Shown here piece after piece: positions 21,218-24,022 of a stretch of DNA of 24,022 nucleotides. Origin of the DNA: JAIMBK01 sp040755215 (lineage in GTDB: Bacteria > Bacillota > Desulfotomaculia > Desulfotomaculales > Nap2-2B); NCBI GenBank assembly GCA_040755215.1, contig JBFMBG010000056.1, positions 1 to 24,022 of the forward strand, read 5' to 3'. The first letter of the stretch is position 1; every line of letters begins with the position of its first letter. A program made the translations under genes and the position numbers. A model generated the notes under the pieces. It was not told the origin of the DNA and did no database searches. It was given only the letters and a program-made list of their open reading frames with translations.

Positions 21218-21490
21218 GTGACCGAGATCAGTCTTTCGGAGTATTTTACGAAAGTCAGCGACCGCTTGCCGGAAGAAGCCGAGCGGGTGCTCCGGGCATT
21301 AATCGAGGAGGGGAGCATGAACAAAGAAGAGTTGTCCCTTACGGCCCGGGTGAAAAGGGCGGTGCTCGACCACGTCATCATGCAACTGTTTGCCCTGGGC
21401 CTGGTGGACGTCTCCACCGAGGGCAAGAGCAAAATTTGTAGTTTGACCAAGTTGGGCGGTGATTTCTTCAGCCTGATTAAAGCCGGTTAA
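21218..21490 (+). CDS. Small winged-helix-like protein, function unknown
   Basis: This 90-aa protein starts MTEISLSEYFTKVSDRLPEE. The pattern of helix AERVLRALIEEG, helix NKEELSLTARVKRAV, recognition-like helix LDHVIMQLFALGLV and a following strand pair VDVSTEGKSKICSLTKLGG fits a compact winged helix like those in MarR/ArsR-type regulators, but I cannot name the family. GTG at 21218 or TTG at 21215 is possible; both are 6-9 nt from GGAGG at 21204-21208. CATACTA at 21177-21183 resembles the -10 of forespore sigma factors, but no clear -35 is at the usual distance. The stop codon lies within the terminator stem. It is monocistronic. Confidence 0.78.
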   Translation: MTEISLSEYFTKVSDRLPEEAERVLRALIEEGSMNKEELSLTARVKRAVLDHVIMQLFALGLVDVSTEGKSKICSLTKLGGDFFSLIKAG

Positions 21491-21508
21491 GCTGATAACC
21501 GGCTTTTT
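21479..21508 (+). terminator. Intrinsic terminator overlapping a stop codon
   Basis: AAAGCCGGTTA at 21479-21489 pairs perfectly with TAACCGGCTTT at 21496-21506, followed by more T. The stop codon of the small winged-helix-like gene (21488-21490) is inside the left arm. Confidence 0.9.
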
Positions 21509-21626
21509 ATAATTGACTGGTTGTCTCCGTTCGGCAGGCGGTTTTCGCCAGTTGATTATTGAATTTTAAAAAATCTTTGCGTCTTTTGCTTCTTTGCGGT
21601 AAATTATTTTTAAGAAGGTGATCACA

Positions 21627-22925
21627 ATGAGTGATCTTTTTCAGCAGGCTTTTGAGGAGGGCCTGAAAAAGGAAGCCCCCCTGGCCGACCGGATGCGCCC
21701 GCGGAGCTGGGAAGAATTTGAGGAGCAGGGGGCGCTGGTGGGCCCGGGCGCGCTCTTACGCCGGAGCATCGAGGCCGATAATTTGCAATCGCTCATTTTC
21801 TACGGACCGCCCGGCACGGGTAAAACCACCCTGGCTCTGCTCATCGCCGGGCTGACCAGGGCTCATTTCGTTACGTTGAGCGCCGTTTTGGCCGGGGTGG
21901 CCGATCTGCGCCGGGTCATTGAGGAGGCCCGGGAAAGGCGGGCCTATTACCGGCAGAGGACCATCTTGTTTATTGACGAAATCCACCGCTTCAACAAGGC
22001 GCAACAGGACGCCCTCTTGCCGGCGGTGGAAAGCGGTTTGCTTACTTTGATCGGCTCAACCACCGAAAACCCGATGTTTTCTGTAAATCGACCGCTTTTG
22101 AGCCGTTCCCGGCTCTATCGTTTTGAGCCGCTGACCGAAGAGGCCGTTTTGAGGATCATCGGGCGCGCCTTGCAAGACCGGGAGCGCGGCTTGGGAAGCT
22201 ACGTGGTGGAGCTGGAGCCGGCGGCCGCCCGGCACATCGCCCGGGTGGCGAACGGGGACGCGCGCGCCGCCCTGAATTACCTGGAGTTTGCCGTGTTGAC
22301 CACCCCTCCGGACGGGACGGGCAAAAGAAAAGTCACCCTCGCCGTTGCCGAAGAAGCGTGCCAGCGGCGGGTTTTGAGTTACGACAAGGCGGACGAGCAT
22401 TACGACGTTGTTTCCGCCTTTATCAAGAGCATGCGGGGCTCCGATCCGCAGGCCGCGCTTTACTGGCTGGCCCGCCTGATTTACGCCGGTGAGCCGGTGG
22501 AGTTTATCGCGCGCCGCATCATGATTCACGCCGCCGAAGACGTCGGCCTGGCCGATCCCCAGGCGCTGGTGGTGGCCACCGCCGCCGCCCAGGCGGTGGA
22601 GCGCGTCGGCTGGCCGGAAGCCCGGATCGTGCTGGCCGAAGCCGCCCTTTACGTAGCGCTCGCCCCGAAAAGCAACTCCGTGCTCACGGGGATTAACCGG
22701 GCGATGGAGGCAGTGGAAAAACAGCGGGCCAATCCCGTGCCTGCCCATTTAAGGGACGCCGGCTACAAAGGGGCGGCCGCCCTGGGCCACGGGAAAGGCT
22801 ACAAGTACCCGCACGATTACCCCGGCCATTGGGTGAGGCAGCAATACCTGCCGGACGGCCTGGAAGGGGCGGTTTTTTACGAACCGTCCGGAGAAGGGCA
22901 GGAGAAGGACCGGCGGCCCAGGTAA
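21627..22925 (+). CDS. rarA: Replication-associated recombination protein RarA (MgsA)
   Basis: RarA is a homotetrameric AAA+ ATPase related to clamp loaders that acts at stalled replication forks with SSB and RecA. The 432-aa protein has Walker A GPPGTGKTT (about residues 60-68), Walker B ILFIDEIHRFNKAQQD (about 112-127), sensor 1 LIGSTTENP, an arginine-finger region LLSRSRLYRF, sensor 2 NGDARAALNYLEF, and the C-terminal tetramerisation domain with SAFIKSMRGSDPQAALYWLA and HLRDAGYKGA...GYKYPHDYP. ATG at 21627 follows AAGAAGGTGATC at the proper distance; GTG at 21618 is less likely. TTGCGT (21577-21582) and TAAATT (21600-21605), 17 bp apart, form a possible promoter lying in a CTTTGCGTC/CTTTGCGGT repeat-like stretch. 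No T-tract terminator follows; the palindrome starts 48 bp downstream. Confidence 0.96.
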   Translation: MSDLFQQAFEEGLKKEAPLADRMRPRSWEEFEEQGALVGPGALLRRSIEADNLQSLIFYGPPGTGKTTLALLIAGLTRAHFVTLSAVLAGVADLRRVIEEARERRAYYRQRTILFIDEIHRFNKAQQDALLPAVESGLLTLIGSTTENPMFSVNRPLLSRSRLYRFEPLTEEAVLRIIGRALQDRERGLGSYVVELEPAAARHIARVANGDARAALNYLEFAVLTTPPDGTGKRKVTLAVAEEACQRRVLSYDKADEHYDVVSAFIKSMRGSDPQAALYWLARLIYAGEPVEFIARRIMIHAAEDVGLADPQALVVATAAAQAVERVGWPEARIVLAEAALYVALAPKSNSVLTGINRAMEAVEKQRANPVPAHLRDAGYKGAAALGHGKGYKYPHDYPGHWVRQQYLPDGLEGAVFYEPSGEGQEKDRRPR

Positions 22926-22972
22926 AGAAGAGCCCCGTTCGGGCAGTACCTCTCTATAGGTTATGAAAATGA

Positions 22973-23317
22973 GGACTGGAATTTGTCCGGGCGAGCGACC
23001 CGGCACTCACCGGTAATCTGGTTACTTCGACATCAGGCAGGGCGATCTGGAACAATAGGGCATTCAAGAACAAACTACCAGTGAGTGCCGGGCGTAGGGT
23101 CGGGAACCAGACACAGCGCAGCCGCGGCAAGCGAACCGGCAGCGCGAAACGCGCAGATAACAATATGCAAAAGGGTTAACAATAATCGCTGGTTAGACCG
23201 GAAAAGCTAAAAGAACTAACGTTTCGCGCGCATTTTGCAGCGCTGCCTGGTTCGCTCCGCGGCAAGCTGATGTCTGGTCGACCCGGAGCATCGGAGCGAG
23301 CCGGACAATTCCAGTCC
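22973..23317. repeat. Large imperfect palindrome (MITE-like) interrupted by the 94-bp repeat
   Basis: GGACTGGAATTTGTCCGG at 22973-22990 and CCGGACAATTCCAGTCC at 23301-23317 are terminal inverted repeats with one indel. The inner arms also pair: GGGTCG..ACCAGACA, GCCGCGG, GCGAACC and GGCAGCGC of 23097-23140 recur as reverse complement in 23230-23284, ending with CGCGAAACG/CGTTTCGCG near the loop (about 23158-23221). Without the inserted 94-bp element (22999-23092) it would be about 250 bp. It has no credible coding frame and no clear target-site duplication. A palindromic non-autonomous transposable element or structured RNA are both possible. It fills the gap between rarA and the yedF-like gene; nothing else is seen there. 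Confidence 0.7.
22999..23092 (+). repeat. 94-bp dispersed repeat with palindromic ends, copy B
   Basis: This copy runs from CCCGGCACTCAC to GTGAGTGCCGGG and is in inverted orientation to copy A at 5-98, with about 90 of 94 bases identical by eye. It interrupts the left arm of the larger palindrome: the corresponding point in the right arm has only a few unpaired bases (near 23285-23295), which suggests insertion of the 94-bp unit into a pre-existing palindrome. Confidence 0.85.
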
Positions 23318-23370
23318 GATGGGAAATGATGGCAACACGTTATTTTCGAGGAAGTAGTGCGCAAAAATCT

Positions 23371-23997
23371 TCAGGCGATGGTAATGATTTTTTCCGCCCT
23401 GGCCAGTTGCTCGCTGATTTCATACATATTGCTTACCCGGCCCACCGCCAGCTTTTCCCTTAGCTTGTAATAGTCCAGGCAGGTTCCGCAGGATAACACG
23501 GCTGTTCCTTTGGCGGACAGCTTTTGGAGATGCGCGAGCACCTCCGATCCCTGCGTGCTCAGGTAAACCCCCGTGTTGATAAAAATCAGCGCTTCCGGCG
23601 GCGGCTGCCCCTCGGCAAGCGTAACGAAAAGGCTTTTCATCAGCACCTGGCCCAGGTCGGGGGAGCCCTGGCCGAAGAGGTTGGAGGTGATCAGGTAGGT
23701 CGGCCTGCCCCCCGGGGCGGGTTTTTCCTGCGTTTTTTCGTTGAAGGCGCTTTTTCTTTCCTGGATTAAGCCGGTCCTCCCCTTGGTTATGTTCAAAATG
23801 AATTCCCCGGCGTTTTCTTTCGCTTCCACCCGGTGGCCGGCGTTGGTGGCAAAAAGGGTTACGTTTTCCCTGGCCGCCGGGTTGTCCACGATGACGGTCA
23901 GGCTGGCCCCCTCCGGCAGTTCCGCTAAGGCCTTTTTCGTTTCCAGCACCGGCTGCGGGCAGGCCAGGCCTTTGCAGTTGAGTTCTTTATGCGCCAT
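23371..23997 (-). CDS. yedF: YedF-like selenium-metabolism protein (TusA-like + DsrE-like)
   Basis: This 208-aa protein joins a TusA/SirA-like domain (residues 1-75) to a DsrE-like domain (about 98-208). The first has NCKGLACPQPVLETKKAL with the CPxP motif, Cys13 being the expected sulfur/selenium carrier. The second begins TYLITSNLFGQGSPDLGQVL and has ALIFINTGVYLSTQGSEVL, then SCGTCLDYY and VGRVSNMYEI. This arrangement is that of the YedF proteins that co-occur with selD and are thought to handle selenium or sulfur; the exact reaction is unproven. Cys is encoded at all key places, with no in-frame TGA. ATG at 23997 has GGAAGGGG about 9 nt upstream, in the last bases of the window. No other selenium gene is visible in the window. 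Confidence 0.92.
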   Translation of the reverse strand: MAHKELNCKGLACPQPVLETKKALAELPEGASLTVIVDNPAARENVTLFATNAGHRVEAKENAGEFILNITKGRTGLIQERKSAFNEKTQEKPAPGGRPTYLITSNLFGQGSPDLGQVLMKSLFVTLAEGQPPPEALIFINTGVYLSTQGSEVLAHLQKLSAKGTAVLSCGTCLDYYKLREKLAVGRVSNMYEISEQLARAEKIITIA

Positions 23998-24022
23998 GTG
24001 AAGTTATCCCCTTCCGTTCAGG

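Noticed and set aside
22973..23317. Integron attC site or retron-like RNA
   Set aside because: No paired RYYYAAC/GTTRRRY core sites are found in the right places and there is no integrase or reverse transcriptase in the window.
1..24022. CRISPR array, rRNA, prophage or transposase genes
   Set aside because: No regularly spaced repeats, no rRNA-like segments, and no protein with integrase, transposase or phage structural features was found on either strand.

Overview
The window looks like a chromosomal segment of an endospore-forming anaerobic Firmicute, probably of the Peptococcaceae (Pelotomaculum/Desulfotomaculum type). This is inferred from a GC-rich genome with strong AGGAGG ribosome sites, frequent GTG/TTG starts, SLH-domain surface protein, DUF1540 and DUF3231 proteins typical of spore formers, a SipW/TasA-type locus and a YedF-like selenium-metabolism protein. 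No sequence search was possible, so the genus is a guess.

Layout. 1-166: a 94-bp dispersed repeat. 167-3281: rqcH (minus) divergent from an SLH-domain surface protein. 3298-6254: tRNA-Ala(GGC) with a consensus promoter, then leuS with its own promoter and terminator. 6310-7143 (minus): a 49-aa DUF1540 gene and a macro-domain protein. 7231-8477: an MFS transporter of the fosmidomycin-resistance type. 8535-15473: the most interesting part, described below. 15476-20400: DUF134 regulator, folP, folB, a DUF169 protein and a FAD-dependent fumarate reductase/aspartate oxidase-like protein, all co-directional. 20442-21508: a DUF3231 protein (minus) and a small winged-helix-like protein. 21627-22925: rarA/mgsA. 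22973-23317: a large imperfect palindrome carrying a second, inverted copy of the 94-bp repeat. 23371-23997 (minus): a YedF-like protein.

Central locus. A class I cyclic-di-GMP riboswitch (about 8592-8688) precedes an intrinsic terminator that shares its P1 3' strand, so ligand should allow read-through (ON switch). The controlled gene is a LuxR/NarL-type regulator whose receiver domain has lost the phospho-acceptor Asp (Glu instead) and the acidic pair. About 300 bp downstream starts a SipW-type signal peptidase followed by five proteins whose N-termini resemble SipW-processed TasA/camelysin precursors: three compact ones (10634, 11336, 11912), one fused to a predicted beta-helix (13220) and one with coiled coil plus proline-rich tail (14385). 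Between the third and fourth lie two decayed genes: a frameshifted surface-protein remnant and a remnant of a second SipW-type peptidase. My reading is a c-di-GMP-dependent, ligand-gated (not phosphorylation-gated) switch for assembling a multi-subunit extracellular fibre or matrix. The link between the regulator and the fibre genes is inference from adjacency.

The rest is mostly housekeeping: translation (leuS, tRNA, RqcH), folate synthesis, recombination (RarA) and small accessory proteins.
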